Source: Blattabacterium cuenoti
GTDB taxonomy: Bacteria; Bacteroidota; Bacteroidia; Flavobacteriales; Blattabacteriaceae
Direction: 5' to 3'
Assembly: GCF_014251955.1 (NCBI RefSeq)
Contig: NZ_CP059203.1
Span: 425,963 to 489,962, forward strand
Length of the DNA stretch: 64,000 nt
This document shows positions 49,921 to 59,953 of this stretch, piece by piece. The notes beneath the pieces are model-generated. The model was not told where the DNA came from. It searched no databases and saw only the letters and a list, made by a program, of their open reading frames with translations. Position 1 is the stretch's first letter; each line of letters starts with the position of its first letter. Made by a program: the position numbers and the translations under genes.

Positions 49921-49960
49921 GATAAATAAAAATTTCTAAAATTTTAAAATAAAATTCAAA

Positions 49961-50032
49961 AGCCAACGGCGGGAATTGAACCCGTACCCTCTTCCTTACC
50001 AAGGAAGTGCTCTTCCACTGAGCTACATTGGC
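49961..50032 (-). tRNA. tRNA-Thr (anticodon GGU)
   Basis: Acceptor GCCAATG/CGTTGGC (one T-G wobble), D arm GCTC...GAGC, anticodon stem CTTCC/GGAAG around TTGGTAA (anticodon GGT), T arm ACGGG/CCCGC with an A49-C65 mismatch, discriminator T. CCA not encoded. It is 40 nt upstream of tuf. Confidence 0.95.
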
Positions 50033-50109
50033 CATTTTTTTTTACTACTAACTTTTTATAAAAAAAAATTATACCTAATAAGAAAAGAGTAGTAGTAGTA
50101 TTCTTTTAG

Positions 50110-50183
50110 AGCGGAAGACGGGATTCGAACCCGCGACATTCAACTTGGAAGGCTGATGCTCTTACCAACTGAGCTACTTCCGC
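50110..50183 (-). tRNA. tRNA-Gly (anticodon UCC)
   Basis: Acceptor GCGGAAG/CTTCCGC, D arm GCTC...GAGC, anticodon stem TCAGC/GTTGA around CTTCCAA (anticodon TCC), T arm GCGGG/CCCGT, discriminator T. CCA not encoded. Part of the tRNA cluster upstream of tuf. Confidence 0.96.
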
Positions 50184-50240
50184 TTTTTCTTTGTTCTCAG
50201 ATTCTTTTTTTTAGAATACATACATAAATACAAAAAAAAA

Positions 50241-50324
50241 TGGGGAGAGCAGGATTCGAACCTGCGAAGGCAAAGCCAACAGATTTACAGTCTGTCCTCG
50301 TTAACCAAACTTGAGTATCTCCCC
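50241..50324 (-). tRNA. tRNA-Tyr (anticodon GUA)
   Basis: A class II tRNA with acceptor GGGGAGA/TCTCCCC, anticodon loop TGTAAAT (anticodon GTA), a long variable arm (TTGGCTTTGCCTTC), and T loop TTCGAAT. Discriminator A. CCA not encoded. Confidence 0.96.
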
Positions 50325-50343
50325 AAATAAATAATAAAAAAAA

Positions 50344-50417
50344 AGCCGGTAGAGGGATTCGAACCCACGACCCCGAGATTACAAATCACGTGCTCTTACC
50401 ATCTGAGCTACACCGGC
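50344..50417 (-). tRNA. tRNA-Thr (anticodon UGU), with two U-U stem mismatches
   Basis: Acceptor GCCGGTG/TACCGGC, D arm GCTC...GAGC, anticodon loop TTTGTAA (anticodon TGT). The anticodon stem CGTGA/TCTCG has a T-T mismatch at 29:41 and the T stem GTGGG/CCCTC one at 50:64. Discriminator T. Probably functional but weakened. First tRNA of the tuf cluster. Confidence 0.93.
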
Positions 50418-50537
50418 AAATAAATTTATCAGAACGAACTAACTATTATTATTCACTAATAATGAAAATCAGATTGGTACGTCTTACGTACAACAAATCT
50501 ATAGAGATTTTTATAAATCTCAAAAAAATAATGAATA

Positions 50538-51185
50538 TCAAAAAATTTTTACACTTTTAATTTTATTCTTGAATACTAACAATAAAATAACACCAAGGAA
50601 GATCACAAAATCTGAAAAATTAAAAACTGGTTTAAAAAATTGAAAATGATATCCACCAAAAAATGGAATCCAATGAGGAATATTAGTATCTATTATAGGA
50701 AAATAAAACATATCGACAACACATCCTTCCATAAAAGAGGAATAACCTCCAGAGAACAAAGAACTACTACTCATTTTAGATATTCCAGGATAAGAAATCC
50801 ATTTATGATATTCTTTATGATAAATTGTTCCTGTATCAAATAACATCCCATATAAAGCACTATCTAAAAAATTTCCTATAGCTCCTGACAAAATAAAACT
50901 AGTAGGAAAAATAAAAAAATTTGAAGATTTTTTTTTTACATTTTTATAAAGAAAAATAGAAATAAAAAATATTAATAAAAAACGAGAAATACTTAAAAAA
51001 ATTTTTCCATAATATCCAGGAGCAAGAAAAAAACCATAAGCCATCCCAGGATTTTCTACAAGGATAATCCAAAAGAAAGAAAAAATAGGAAATCCACCAC
51101 CCAATTCAAAATGGGTTTTTATATAAATTTTTAAAAACTGATCTATTAATAAAATAGAAAAAATAATTAAAAAAATTTTTTTCAA
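50538..51185 (-). CDS. lspA: Lipoprotein signal peptidase (signal peptidase II)
   Basis: LspA cuts signal peptides from lipoproteins such as LptE. The 215-aa membrane protein has D15 in LLIDQFLK, VENPGMAYGF (45-51), and the two catalytic aspartates D108 (GAIGNFLDSALYG) and D158 (GCVVDMFYFP). The long stretch between them is typical of Bacteroidetes LspA. ileS lies 195 nt upstream. That gap shows no gene; dksA, often found between these two in related bacteria, is not recognisable. Confidence 0.92.
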   Translation of the reverse strand: MKKIFLIIFSILLIDQFLKIYIKTHFELGGGFPIFSFFWIILVENPGMAYGFFLAPGYYGKIFLSISRFLLIFFISIFLYKNVKKKSSNFFIFPTSFILSGAIGNFLDSALYGMLFDTGTIYHKEYHKWISYPGISKMSSSSLFSGGYSSFMEGCVVDMFYFPIIDTNIPHWIPFFGGYHFQFFKPVFNFSDFVIFLGVILLLVFKNKIKSVKIF

Positions 51186-51380
51186 ATAAAATATATAATT
51201 AATAAGGGTTCATTTGAATCAATGCTTCTTATTCTGATGCAATAATAATCTTTCTTATTTAATTTTTTTTTCATAAAAAGGATCATTGTAGTAAATAGAC
51301 TCTTTCAGCATTCAAAAATAGATCATTTTTTATTTTCATTTTATTCTCACTAGACTCATAGAAATATTATTTTTCCATTA

Positions 51381-54300
51381 TCATATAATATTTTCTGATT
51401 TTTGTTTTTGAGTCATTATAGATATATATATTGAATGATTTTCAAAATCTATTTTTATTCCTTTTTTCTCTATTATGTTTTTTTCTACTAAAAAAAGATC
51501 TGACGCAAGAATTTCTTGACAGATATAATTTTTGTTTTTTTGTATGATCAATTGTATTTCTTTAATCGCATTTATATATACCAATATTTTTTCTATCACG
51601 TTATAGTTACACTTTTTTCTCAATTTCTGTATATTTCTAATCAATTCCCTGACAAAACCTTCTTCACGAAGGGATTTCGTTATGTTCAAATCCAAAGCAA
51701 TTGTCAATTCATTATCAAAAATAACAGACCAATTTTTTACAAATTCAGTTGTAATAATCACATCTTTTAAAAAAATCACAATTTCTTCACCTTTAAGAGA
51801 AAAAATATATTTTTTGTTGACCTCTATTTCTTCAATGTCTTTTTGAGTAAATTTTTTTATGAAATTAGAAATGATTTGAGTTTTATTTCCAAATTTAGGT
51901 CCCAAATATTTATAATTTGGTTTAATATGTTTGACAACTTCTAAAGATTTACGAGACGTAAGAAACTCAATTTTTTTTACATTTATTTCTTGTTTAAGAA
52001 TATCAGATATTTTTTTCAATTCATCAGTTGTTTTTTTATTAGAAATGAAAACAAGTAATTTTTGCAGAGGTTGACGAATTTTTATTCCCGTTTTTTTTCT
52101 AATGGAAAAAACCATGGTTGTAATTTTTTGAACTAAAAACATCTTCTTTTCTAATTCCTTATTTATAAAAAATGAATTATACTCTGGAAAAAATGTTAAA
52201 TGAACACTTTCAAAATTTTCTTTCTTTGTAATAGAATTAAGATCTATATATAATTTTTCTGAAAAAAATGGAACAATAGGTGAAATTAATTTAGATATTG
52301 TTATCAAACATTTATAAAGCATTTGATATGCAGATATTTTATTTTGAGTATATTTTTCTTTCCAAAATCTTCTACGACATAATCTAACATACCAATTACT
52401 TAATTGATCTAAAACAAAAGATGAAATAAAACGAGCCGCCTTAGTTGGATTATAATCCGCATAATATTGATCTACGATTTTAATCATTGTATTTAATTCA
52501 GAAAGAATCCAAAAGTCTAATTCTGTATAATGTTCTAAAGAACAATCTTTTTCTTTATAAGAAAAACCATCAATATTAGCATATAAAACAAAAAAAGAAT
52601 AAATATGATAAAGTGTTCCAAAAAATTTGTTAATTACAGTCCGTATTTCTTTCACATTGAATTTTAAATTATCCCAAGGTTCAGAATTAAATATAATATA
52701 CCAACGAATGGCATCAGATCCATAATCATCTATCAAATCAAAAGGATTTATAGTATTTCCTTTGCTTTTAGACATTTTATGACCTTTTTCATCTAAAACT
52801 AAACCAGTGGAGATAACATTTTTATATACTGTAGAATTGAATAACATACATCCAATAGTATGCAAAGTAAAAAACCATCCTCTCGTTTGATCTATTCCTT
52901 CTACAATAATATCTGCAGGAAAAAACAAATTTTTTTCAATATATTCTTTATTTTCAAATGGATAATGAAATTGAGCATATGGCATGGATCCAGAATCGAA
53001 CCATACATCTATTAAATCTGGTTCTCTTTTCATTGGAGTTCCTTTACTAGAGACTAATACAACCTCATCTAAAATATGTTTGTGCAAATCTATTTTTTCA
53101 TAATTTTCATCACTCATATCATCCAATATAAAATTTTCAAACACGTTGTGTGACATTAATCCATGTTGAATAGATTTTTGAATTTCAAAATATAATTCTT
53201 TGATTGACCCTATCACAATTTCTTCCTCTCCATCTTTTGTTCTCCAAATAGGTAAAGGAGTACCCCAATATCTAGAACGTGATAAATTCCAATCTTTTAT
53301 ATTCTTTAACCAAGAATCAAAACGTTTTTTTGTAGATTTAGGATACCAATTGATTCCTTTATTTAAAAAGATCATTTCATCTTTTATTTTTGTGGTTTTA
53401 ATAAACCATGAATTTAAAGGATAATAAAGAATAGGTTTTTCTGTTCTCCAACAATGCGGATAAAAATGAGTATGCATTTCTACTTTAAAAACTTTTTTTT
53501 CTTTCTCAAGAAAAGAAACTATTTCTTGATCTACGGATGAGGAGAAAAAACTTGAATTTTTTTGATTTTTTTGAAAATCATTTTTTACATATTTTCCACC
53601 AAATCCATAGGGATAACTTTTTAAAAATTTTCCTTGCAAATCCACTAAAGGGACAGGAACATTTTCTTGATTTAAAATCAACATAGATGGAATATTGTAT
53701 TTTTTAGCGGCTATAAAATCATCTATTCCAAATGTAGGAGCAATATGGACAATCCCAGTCCCTTCAATTGTATTTACAAAATCTGCTTCTATCACTTGAA
53801 AAGCATTTTCTTCTTTTTGATAAGGTTTAAACCAAGGTAATAATTGTTCATACTTGCTTTTAATAAGTTCTTTTCCTTTAAATTTGCTCGCTATAAAATA
53901 AGGAATCCTATTATTATTTTTTTCATAAATTTTGAATTTATCTAATTCAAAGATGTTAGAAACAAAATAAAATCTATCTGGTAATAATATTTTATGAATT
54001 AATTTTTCAGAAAAAATGATATTTTCTTTAGAAAAAGTATATGGATTATAAGTTATAATTAAAACATAATTTATGTTTAATCCAACAGCTAGTGCTGTAT
54101 TAGATGGAAGAGTCCAAGGTGTAGTTGTCCAAGAGATTAAATATGTATCTCCTAAAAATTTTTGAATTTTTTTTGGTAAAGTCTCTTTCTTAGTTTTGAA
54201 TTTTAAAATAGGGGCTATCTGTTTTACTTTTTTATAGGTTCCTGGCATATTTAACTCATGATAACTTAATCCTGTACCTGCTGCAGGAGAATATGGTTGA

Positions 54301-54836
54301 ATAGTATACCCTTTATAAAGAATTTTTTTTCGATATAATTTTTTGATTAACCACCATACGCTTTCTATATATTTTGCATTACATGTTATAAATGAATTTT
54401 CCATATCTAACCAATATCCTATTTGGTTCGTAAACTTTATCCATTTTTCTAAAGATTTTTTCACAAAACATTTACAAATACTATTATATTCTTCTATACT
54501 TATTTTTTTTCCTATATCTTTTTTAGTAATTCCTATTCTTTTTTCTACATTCAGTTCTACAGGAAGGCCATGTGCATCCCAACCAGCCTTTCTTATCACT
54601 TTTTTTCCTTTAAGAGTATGATATCTGCAAAAAATATCTTTTATTGTTCTAGCTACTATGTGATGTATTCCAGGGCTTCCATTTAAAGAAGGAGGACCTT
54701 CATATAATACATAATAGAAGCCTTTAGAAGGATTAAAACTTTTTTTAAAAATTTTGTGTGTTTTCCAATATTGATTTATTTCTATAGTAATTTTTTTTAG
54801 ATCTAGTTTTTTATATTCTCTAAATATTTTTGACAT
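51381..54836 (-). CDS. ileS: Isoleucyl-tRNA synthetase (eukaryote-like type)
   Basis: IleRS charges tRNA-Ile. The 1151-aa enzyme has the HIGH-type site NGSPGIHHIVARTIKD, the GWDAHGLPVE block, the editing domain (SWTTTPWTLPSNTAL), and KMSKS in KGHKMSKSKGNTINP. The GIHH form of the first motif and the length fit the eukaryote-like IleRS group usual in Bacteroidetes. The tail lacks the zinc finger of the E. coli type. No lesion seen. Confidence 0.95.
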   Translation of the reverse strand: MSKIFREYKKLDLKKITIEINQYWKTHKIFKKSFNPSKGFYYVLYEGPPSLNGSPGIHHIVARTIKDIFCRYHTLKGKKVIRKAGWDAHGLPVELNVEKRIGITKKDIGKKISIEEYNSICKCFVKKSLEKWIKFTNQIGYWLDMENSFITCNAKYIESVWWLIKKLYRKKILYKGYTIQPYSPAAGTGLSYHELNMPGTYKKVKQIAPILKFKTKKETLPKKIQKFLGDTYLISWTTTPWTLPSNTALAVGLNINYVLIITYNPYTFSKENIIFSEKLIHKILLPDRFYFVSNIFELDKFKIYEKNNNRIPYFIASKFKGKELIKSKYEQLLPWFKPYQKEENAFQVIEADFVNTIEGTGIVHIAPTFGIDDFIAAKKYNIPSMLILNQENVPVPLVDLQGKFLKSYPYGFGGKYVKNDFQKNQKNSSFFSSSVDQEIVSFLEKEKKVFKVEMHTHFYPHCWRTEKPILYYPLNSWFIKTTKIKDEMIFLNKGINWYPKSTKKRFDSWLKNIKDWNLSRSRYWGTPLPIWRTKDGEEEIVIGSIKELYFEIQKSIQHGLMSHNVFENFILDDMSDENYEKIDLHKHILDEVVLVSSKGTPMKREPDLIDVWFDSGSMPYAQFHYPFENKEYIEKNLFFPADIIVEGIDQTRGWFFTLHTIGCMLFNSTVYKNVISTGLVLDEKGHKMSKSKGNTINPFDLIDDYGSDAIRWYIIFNSEPWDNLKFNVKEIRTVINKFFGTLYHIYSFFVLYANIDGFSYKEKDCSLEHYTELDFWILSELNTMIKIVDQYYADYNPTKAARFISSFVLDQLSNWYVRLCRRRFWKEKYTQNKISAYQMLYKCLITISKLISPIVPFFSEKLYIDLNSITKKENFESVHLTFFPEYNSFFINKELEKKMFLVQKITTMVFSIRKKTGIKIRQPLQKLLVFISNKKTTDELKKISDILKQEINVKKIEFLTSRKSLEVVKHIKPNYKYLGPKFGNKTQIISNFIKKFTQKDIEEIEVNKKYIFSLKGEEIVIFLKDVIITTEFVKNWSVIFDNELTIALDLNITKSLREEGFVRELIRNIQKLRKKCNYNVIEKILVYINAIKEIQLIIQKNKNYICQEILASDLFLVEKNIIEKKGIKIDFENHSIYISIMTQKQKSENII

Positions 54837-54949
54837 GATAAATAATAATTCAAAAAAAATAAGGATTTTATCATCATTATAATTTAAATTTTTACAAACT
54901 AAATAATCCCCTATTTTTATTTATTAATTACTACTATTTTATTATTATA

Positions 54950-57517
54950 ATGAATAAAAACAAAAATTCTTTTTCCGAAGAAACTCCATTAATCAAACAA
55001 TATAATAATATAAAAGATAAATATACAGAAGACACTATTCTATTATTTCAAGTTGGAGATTTCTATGAAACTTTTGGACAAGACGCTGTCAGATGTTCTA
55101 AAATTTTAAATATTGTTTTAACCAAACGATCAAATATTCCCTTAGCAGGGTTCCCTTATCATTCTTTAAATAATTATTTGCCAAAACTAATCCAATCAGG
55201 ACATCGTGTTGCTATTTGTGATCAATTGGAAGAACCTCAAAAAGGAAAAAATATTGTAAAAAGAGGAGTAATAGAATTAGTGACCCCAGGAATAGCGATC
55301 AATGAAAAAATTTTACAAAAAAAATCTAATAATTTTTTAGCTTCTATTTATGTGTATAAACAAAAATTAGGATTCAGTCTTTTAGATATTTCTACAGGAG
55401 AATTTTTTCTGTCAGAAGATAATCAATTCAATATTTTGCAGTATCTCAAACATTTTAATCCAAGTGAAATACTTTTTCAGAGAAAAGAGAAAAATTTTTT
55501 TAATCAATTTTTAAAAGACAAATATTATACCTTCTTAATGGAAGATTGGATATTCAATTATTCATTTGCATATGAAAAATTGATAACTCATTTTCAAACA
55601 AATTCTTTAAAAGGATTTGGAATAGATGATTTAAAATTAGGAATTATTGCTTCTGGAGTGATATTAAGTTATTTACATGAGACTCAACATTACAAAATCA
55701 AACATATTTCCACCATACGAAGAATAAAAAAAGAAGAACATATGTGGATTGATGATTTTACCTTTCGTAATTTAGAAATATTTCGTTCTTTAAATAAAGA
55801 AGGAGTTTCTCTAATAGATATTCTAGATAAAACGATCACCCCTATGGGGAGCAGATTATTAAAACATTGGATTCTTTTTCCATTAAGAAATATACTTCAT
55901 ATACAAAAACGTCATGACATAGTACAAGAACTATTTTCTAATTCCTTCATTCATAAATGTATAATAAAAAGACTAAAAGAAATTTCTGATATAGAACGAA
56001 TGATTTCCAAAATAGCTATTGGAAAAATATCTCCCCGTGAACTAATAGCATTGCACAAATCTTTAACAGCTATTGTTAAAATACAAAAAAAAATTTTAGG
56101 ACAAGGATCAAAAAAACTTGTAGAAGTTGTAAATACTTTTCAAAACTGTAACGATATTTCTAAACATATTATTCAAACAATACACACTGATTCTCCTCAT
56201 TCTATTGAAAAAGGAAATGTCATTATGAAAGGAGTTTCTAAGGAATTGGATGAAATACGTCATCTTTATTTTTCTAAAAAAGAATATTTAGAAAAACTTT
56301 GTTCAGTTGAACAATTGAATACAGGAATACAAAATTTAAAAATTGGATATAACAATGTAATTGGATACTATTTTGAAATAAGAACTTCAAAAAAATATAA
56401 AATACCATCTTATTGGATCCGTAAACAAACATTGACCAACTCAGAACGATATATTACCGAAGAATTAAAAAATTATGAATTTCAAATTTTAAATGCTGAA
56501 CAAAAAATTTTGTCTCTTGAAAAAGAAATATTTTACAATTTGATTAACCAACTTTTAAAACATATAAACCCTTTACAAAAAAACGCAAAAATAATTGCCG
56601 AATTAGATGTTCTATGTTCTTTCTCTACCATTGCATTAGAAAATAATTATGTGAAACCAGAAATAAATCACTCTTTTCAATTATACATAAAAGAAGGAAG
56701 ACATCCGGTTATTGAAAGACAATTTCAATCCAAAACATCATATATTCCTAATGATATTATTCTGAATAAAACAGATCAACAAATTATGATTATAACGGGA
56801 CCAAATATGTCAGGAAAATCAGCTATTTTGCGTCAAACTGCAATTATTATATTAATGACGCATATTGGGAGCTTTGTCCCTGCAACATATGTAAAAATGG
56901 GATTAGTGGATAAAATATTTAGTAGAGTTGGAGCTTCAGATAATATTTCTTTAGGAGAATCTACTTTTATGGTAGAAATGAATGAAACTGCAAATATATT
57001 AAATAATATTTCTAAAAGAAGTTTTCTTATTTTAGATGAAATAGGAAGAGGAACAAGTACTTATGATGGAATCTCCATAGCTTGGTCTATTATTGAATTC
57101 TTACATGGAAATTCTTTTAGACCCATAACTTTATTTGCTACTCATTATCATGAGTTAAACAAAATGAGTTCTTTTTTTGAAAGAATTAAAAATTATCATT
57201 TTTATGTCAAAAAAATTAATGAAAATATTATTTTTATGCGTAAACTAATTGATGGAGGAAGTGAACATAGTTTTGGAATTCATGTTGCTAAAATATCAGG
57301 AATGCCTATAAAAATTATTCATAGAGCAAAAGAAGTATTAAAAACAATAAATAAAAAAAACATATGGAATGATCATATCTCTCAACAACAACATAAAGCT
57401 TTTTTTTTATCCAAAAAAATAATAAATTATTTTAATCAATTAGAGATTAATCATCTAACTCCTGTAGATGCCCTTGTAAAAATCAGAGAAATTAAAAATT
57501 TATTAGATGAATCATAA
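54950..57517 (+). CDS. mutS: DNA mismatch repair protein MutS
   Basis: MutS recognises mismatches and small loops, including slipped homopolymers. The 855-aa protein has the mismatch-wedge motif GDFYETFGQDA, Walker A TGPNMSGKSAILRQ, Walker B LILDEIGRGTSTYDG, and the ATHYHEL block. All are intact. mutL is not in the window. The gene is relevant to the many A tracts seen here: if mutL is missing, tract length would be less stable. A terminator follows. Confidence 0.96.
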   Translation: MNKNKNSFSEETPLIKQYNNIKDKYTEDTILLFQVGDFYETFGQDAVRCSKILNIVLTKRSNIPLAGFPYHSLNNYLPKLIQSGHRVAICDQLEEPQKGKNIVKRGVIELVTPGIAINEKILQKKSNNFLASIYVYKQKLGFSLLDISTGEFFLSEDNQFNILQYLKHFNPSEILFQRKEKNFFNQFLKDKYYTFLMEDWIFNYSFAYEKLITHFQTNSLKGFGIDDLKLGIIASGVILSYLHETQHYKIKHISTIRRIKKEEHMWIDDFTFRNLEIFRSLNKEGVSLIDILDKTITPMGSRLLKHWILFPLRNILHIQKRHDIVQELFSNSFIHKCIIKRLKEISDIERMISKIAIGKISPRELIALHKSLTAIVKIQKKILGQGSKKLVEVVNTFQNCNDISKHIIQTIHTDSPHSIEKGNVIMKGVSKELDEIRHLYFSKKEYLEKLCSVEQLNTGIQNLKIGYNNVIGYYFEIRTSKKYKIPSYWIRKQTLTNSERYITEELKNYEFQILNAEQKILSLEKEIFYNLINQLLKHINPLQKNAKIIAELDVLCSFSTIALENNYVKPEINHSFQLYIKEGRHPVIERQFQSKTSYIPNDIILNKTDQQIMIITGPNMSGKSAILRQTAIIILMTHIGSFVPATYVKMGLVDKIFSRVGASDNISLGESTFMVEMNETANILNNISKRSFLILDEIGRGTSTYDGISIAWSIIEFLHGNSFRPITLFATHYHELNKMSSFFERIKNYHFYVKKINENIIFMRKLIDGGSEHSFGIHVAKISGMPIKIIHRAKEVLKTINKKNIWNDHISQQQHKAFFLSKKIINYFNQLEINHLTPVDALVKIREIKNLLDES

Positions 57518-57550
57518 AATTTGCGATATATATAAAAGTGTTTTTACCTT

Positions 57551-57606
57551 TGTCTAAAAAAAGTCTCATAAAACGACTATTAGACATGACAATTTTTTCA
57601 TTTTTT
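57551..57606 (+). terminator. Terminator after mutS
   Basis: TGTCTAA (57551-57557) pairs with TTAGACA (57580-57586), with an inner AGTC/GACT stem (57562-57565 and 57575-57578). Runs of T follow (AATTTTTTCATTTTTTTC). Confidence 0.7.
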
Positions 57607-57620
57607 TCATAAAAAAAAAC

Positions 57621-57693
57621 GCGAGAATAGCTCAATTGGAAGAGCACGATCTTGCCAAGATCGGGGTCGCGGGTTCAAATCCCGTTTCTCGCT
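57621..57693 (+). tRNA. tRNA-Gly (anticodon GCC)
   Basis: Acceptor GCGAGAA/TTCTCGC, D arm GCTC...GAGC, anticodon stem CGATC/GATCG around TTGCCAA, T loop TTCAAAT, discriminator T. CCA not encoded. Confidence 0.96.
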
Positions 57694-57717
57694 TTTATTT
57701 CTTTTTTTTACAACACA

Positions 57718-57802
57718 ATCCGGGTGGTGGAATTGGTAGACACACAGGACTTAAAATCCTGTGATCATTGTGATCGTACGGGTTCAAATCCCGTCCCGGG
57801 TA
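57718..57802 (+). tRNA. tRNA-Leu (anticodon UAA)
   Basis: Acceptor ATCCGGG/CCCGGGT (one T-G wobble), anticodon stem CAGGA/TCCTG around CTTAAAA (anticodon TAA), long variable arm (TGATCATTGTGATCGT), T loop TTCAAAT, discriminator A. As a UNN reader it is an expected substrate of MiaA/MiaB (A36-A37). Confidence 0.95.
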
Positions 57803-57878
57803 CTCCATTTAATAATAACTTGACTTCCTTTTCCTTATTCTTTATTCTTTATTTTACTACTTAACCTTAACTACTTAT

Positions 57879-59351
57879 TCATTCATTCCTATAATTGAAA
57901 TAATTTGGAGATTCTTTTGTAATACTTACACTATGTGGGTGATTTTCTTTTAATCCAGAATTAGTAATTCTAACAAATTTTCCAGTATTCATTAATTCTG
58001 TAATGGTGGATACTCCACAATATCCCATTCCAGAACGTAATCCTCCACAAATTTGATAAAGAACATCTTTTATTTTTCCTTTGTAAGGAACTCTAGCTTC
58101 TATTCCTTCTGGAACAAATTTTCTATTAAATTGAAAATAACGATCCTTACTTCCTCTATTCATAGCGACTAAAGATCCCATTCCTACATATGTTTTAAAT
58201 TTTCTTCCCTGAAAAATAATTTCTTCTCCTGGAGCTTCATCTGTTCCAGCAAACAAACTTCCAATCATAACAGAACTGGATCCAGCTGCGATCGCTTTAA
58301 CTACATCTCCTGAATATCTGATTCCTCCATCAGAAATTACATTGACATTCCTTGTTTTTGCATATTCATATACATCATTTATGGCAGTAATTTGAGGCAT
58401 TCCAACCCCAGCTATAACTCTCGTTGTACAAATAGAACCTGATCCAATTCCTACTTTTAAAATAGTGGATCCAGCGTCAATCAAATCTTTTGCGGCTTCC
58501 ATAGTCACTATATTTCCAGCTAATAATGCTATCTTTGGAAAATATTTTCGAATTGACTTTATCATTTTCAATATACTAGCAGAATGACCATGAGCTGAAT
58601 CTATGGCTATAATATCTACACCTACTTTCACTAAAGAATCTACTCTCTCTAAAGTATCTTTATCTATCCCTACAGACGCTCCCACTCGTAAACGACCTTT
58701 AGAATCTTTACATGCGTTAGGGTATTCTATTAAATTATCTATATCCCTAATTGTAATTAGACCTACCAGTTTTTTATTATCGTCTACAATAGGTAATTTT
58801 TCTATTCTTTCTTTCAAAAGAATTTTTTTTGCTTTTTCTAAAGTTATATTCCTTTTAGGAGAAGTAATTAATTTTTCTTTTGTCATCACATCTTCTACCA
58901 AAGAATCTAAATCCATACGGTATTTAATATCTCTACGAGTAATAATTCCAACTAAAGAATGATCTTTTTCAATTACAGGAAGTCCAGAAATGTGGTATTT
59001 TTTCATAAGAGACTGTGCATCTCTAAGTGTTGAATTTCTAGAAAGAGTAATAGGATCATCTATCATTCCGCTTTCACTTCTTTTGACTCTATAAACTTCT
59101 TCTGATTGATTTTTTATATTCATATTTTTGTGGATAATTCCTATTCCACCTTCTCTTGCTATAGAAATAGCAAGAGAAGATTCGGTCACTGTATCCATTG
59201 CCGCACTTAATATAGGAATATTAAGAGTAATATCAAATGTTAAAGAAGTTTTAAGAGATACTTCTGATGGATGAATAGAAGAATAAGATGGAACGAGTAA
59301 AACATCATCAAAAGTTAAAGCCTCTTTTAAAATTTTTTTATTTAAAGACAT
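57879..59351 (-). CDS. guaB: Inosine-5'-monophosphate dehydrogenase
   Basis: GuaB oxidises IMP to XMP, the committed step to GMP. The 490-aa protein has the TIM barrel interrupted by two CBS domains (about residues 90-205), the catalytic cysteine loop [16 protein letters not shown], the phosphate-binding [14 protein letters not shown], and the flap [10 protein letters not shown]. All are intact. The upstream gap to the divergent lipoprotein gene is 251 nt. Confidence 0.96.
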   Translation of the reverse strand: MSLNKKILKEALTFDDVLLVPSYSSIHPSEVSLKTSLTFDITLNIPILSAAMDTVTESSLAISIAREGGIGIIHKNMNIKNQSEEVYRVKRSESGMIDDPITLSRNSTLRDAQSLMKKYHISGLPVIEKDHSLVGIITRRDIKYRMDLDSLVEDVMTKEKLITSPKRNITLEKAKKILLKERIEKLPIVDDNKKLVGLITIRDIDNLIEYPNACKDSKGRLRVGASVGIDKDTLERVDSLVKVGVDIIAIDSAHGHSASILKMIKSIRKYFPKIALLAGNIVTMEAAKDLIDAGSTILKVGIGSGSICTTRVIAGVGMPQITAINDVYEYAKTRNVNVISDGGIRYSGDVVKAIAAGSSSVMIGSLFAGTDEAPGEEIIFQGRKFKTYVGMGSLVAMNRGSKDRYFQFNRKFVPEGIEARVPYKGKIKDVLYQICGGLRSGMGYCGVSTITELMNTGKFVRITNSGLKENHPHSVSITKESPNYFNYRNE

Positions 59352-59557
59352 AATTTTTTAGTTTTTTTTCAAAATATATATAAATTGGGTTAGTCAAATT
59401 CTTCTATATCTAAAAAAATATGAATTGTAATATTCTTATTTCCAAAAGAAAAGAAAAGAAAGAATACAAAAATTTTTTTTAGAATTAATAGATAATTTTT
59501 CATTTTTGATGAAAAAAAAACAAAAAATGATATATTTTATCATTCCAAATTTTTATA

Positions 59558-59565
59558 TAAATTTG
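59558..59565 (+). promoter_or_regulatory. Candidate Bacteroidetes -7 box for the small lipoprotein
   Basis: TAAATTTG matches TAnnTTTG and ends 37 nt before the ATG at 59603. No clear -33 TTTG. The rest of 59352-59602 has no gene on either strand that can be supported. Confidence 0.4.
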
Positions 59566-59602
59566 CCCAGAATATGTTATAACTGAAATAATATTATTGA
59601 TT

Positions 59603-59884
59603 ATGATGAAAAAATTAAGAATTACTATTACCACGATATTGTTAGCTATATTTTTATTTACAAGTAGTTGTAATAACAAATCTAAAAATGATAATACTTC
59701 TACTCCAACAGAAGAGGAAAAAACAGCTAATAATAACAACAATAATGAGAATCAAACAAATTCTACAACAACAACTCCACCTTCTACTTCAGAGGAATCC
59801 TCAAAAAATAATGGTGAAGATGCAACATCCAATAACAATGATAAAGAAAAAATAACTCCTGAAGAAAACGAAAAAAATAAATAA
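59603..59884 (+). CDS. Small predicted lipoprotein, Asn/Thr/Glu-rich, function unknown
   Basis: I do not recognise this gene. The 93-aa product (MMKKLRITITTILLAIFLF) has a signal peptide with a good lipobox (FTSSC, Cys near residue 22-23). The remaining 70 residues are hydrophilic and low complexity: Asn runs, Thr-Pro and Ser stretches and acidic Lys/Glu at the end, with no fold motif. It is flanked by a TAnnTTTG box and a strong terminator, so it looks like a real transcription unit. It could be surface-exposed or a periplasmic tether. The start may be either of two adjacent ATGs (59603, 59606); a TTG at 59597 is less likely. Confidence 0.7.
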   Translation: MMKKLRITITTILLAIFLFTSSCNNKSKNDNTSTPTEEEKTANNNNNNENQTNSTTTTPPSTSEESSKNNGEDATSNNNDKEKITPEENEKNK

Positions 59885-59901
59885 TCAAAACAAAAAAAAA
59901 T

Positions 59902-59948
59902 AATCTCAAAAAAGAGGGAAATAGAATGTTTCTTTCTTTTTTGAGATT
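59902..59948. terminator. Strong bidirectional terminator between the lipoprotein and rplS
   Basis: AATCTCAAAAAAGA (59902-59915) pairs perfectly with TCTTTTTTGAGATT (59935-59948). The stem continues through two G-T pairs and GAAA/TTTC to a 7-nt loop (59922-59928), about 20 pairs in all. The A and T runs are inside the stem. It lies 17 nt after the lipoprotein stop and 6 nt past the rplS stop on the other strand. Confidence 0.85.
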
Positions 59949-59953
59949 CATTT

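Noticed and set aside
49961-50417. Regularly spaced repeated segments upstream of tuf as a possible repeat array
   Set aside because: They are four tRNA genes; the shared bases are the conserved T and D arms.
51186-51290. A 30-codon lysine-rich micro-ORF in the ileS-lspA gap
   Set aside because: No similarity to DksA or any family; expected by chance in A-rich DNA.
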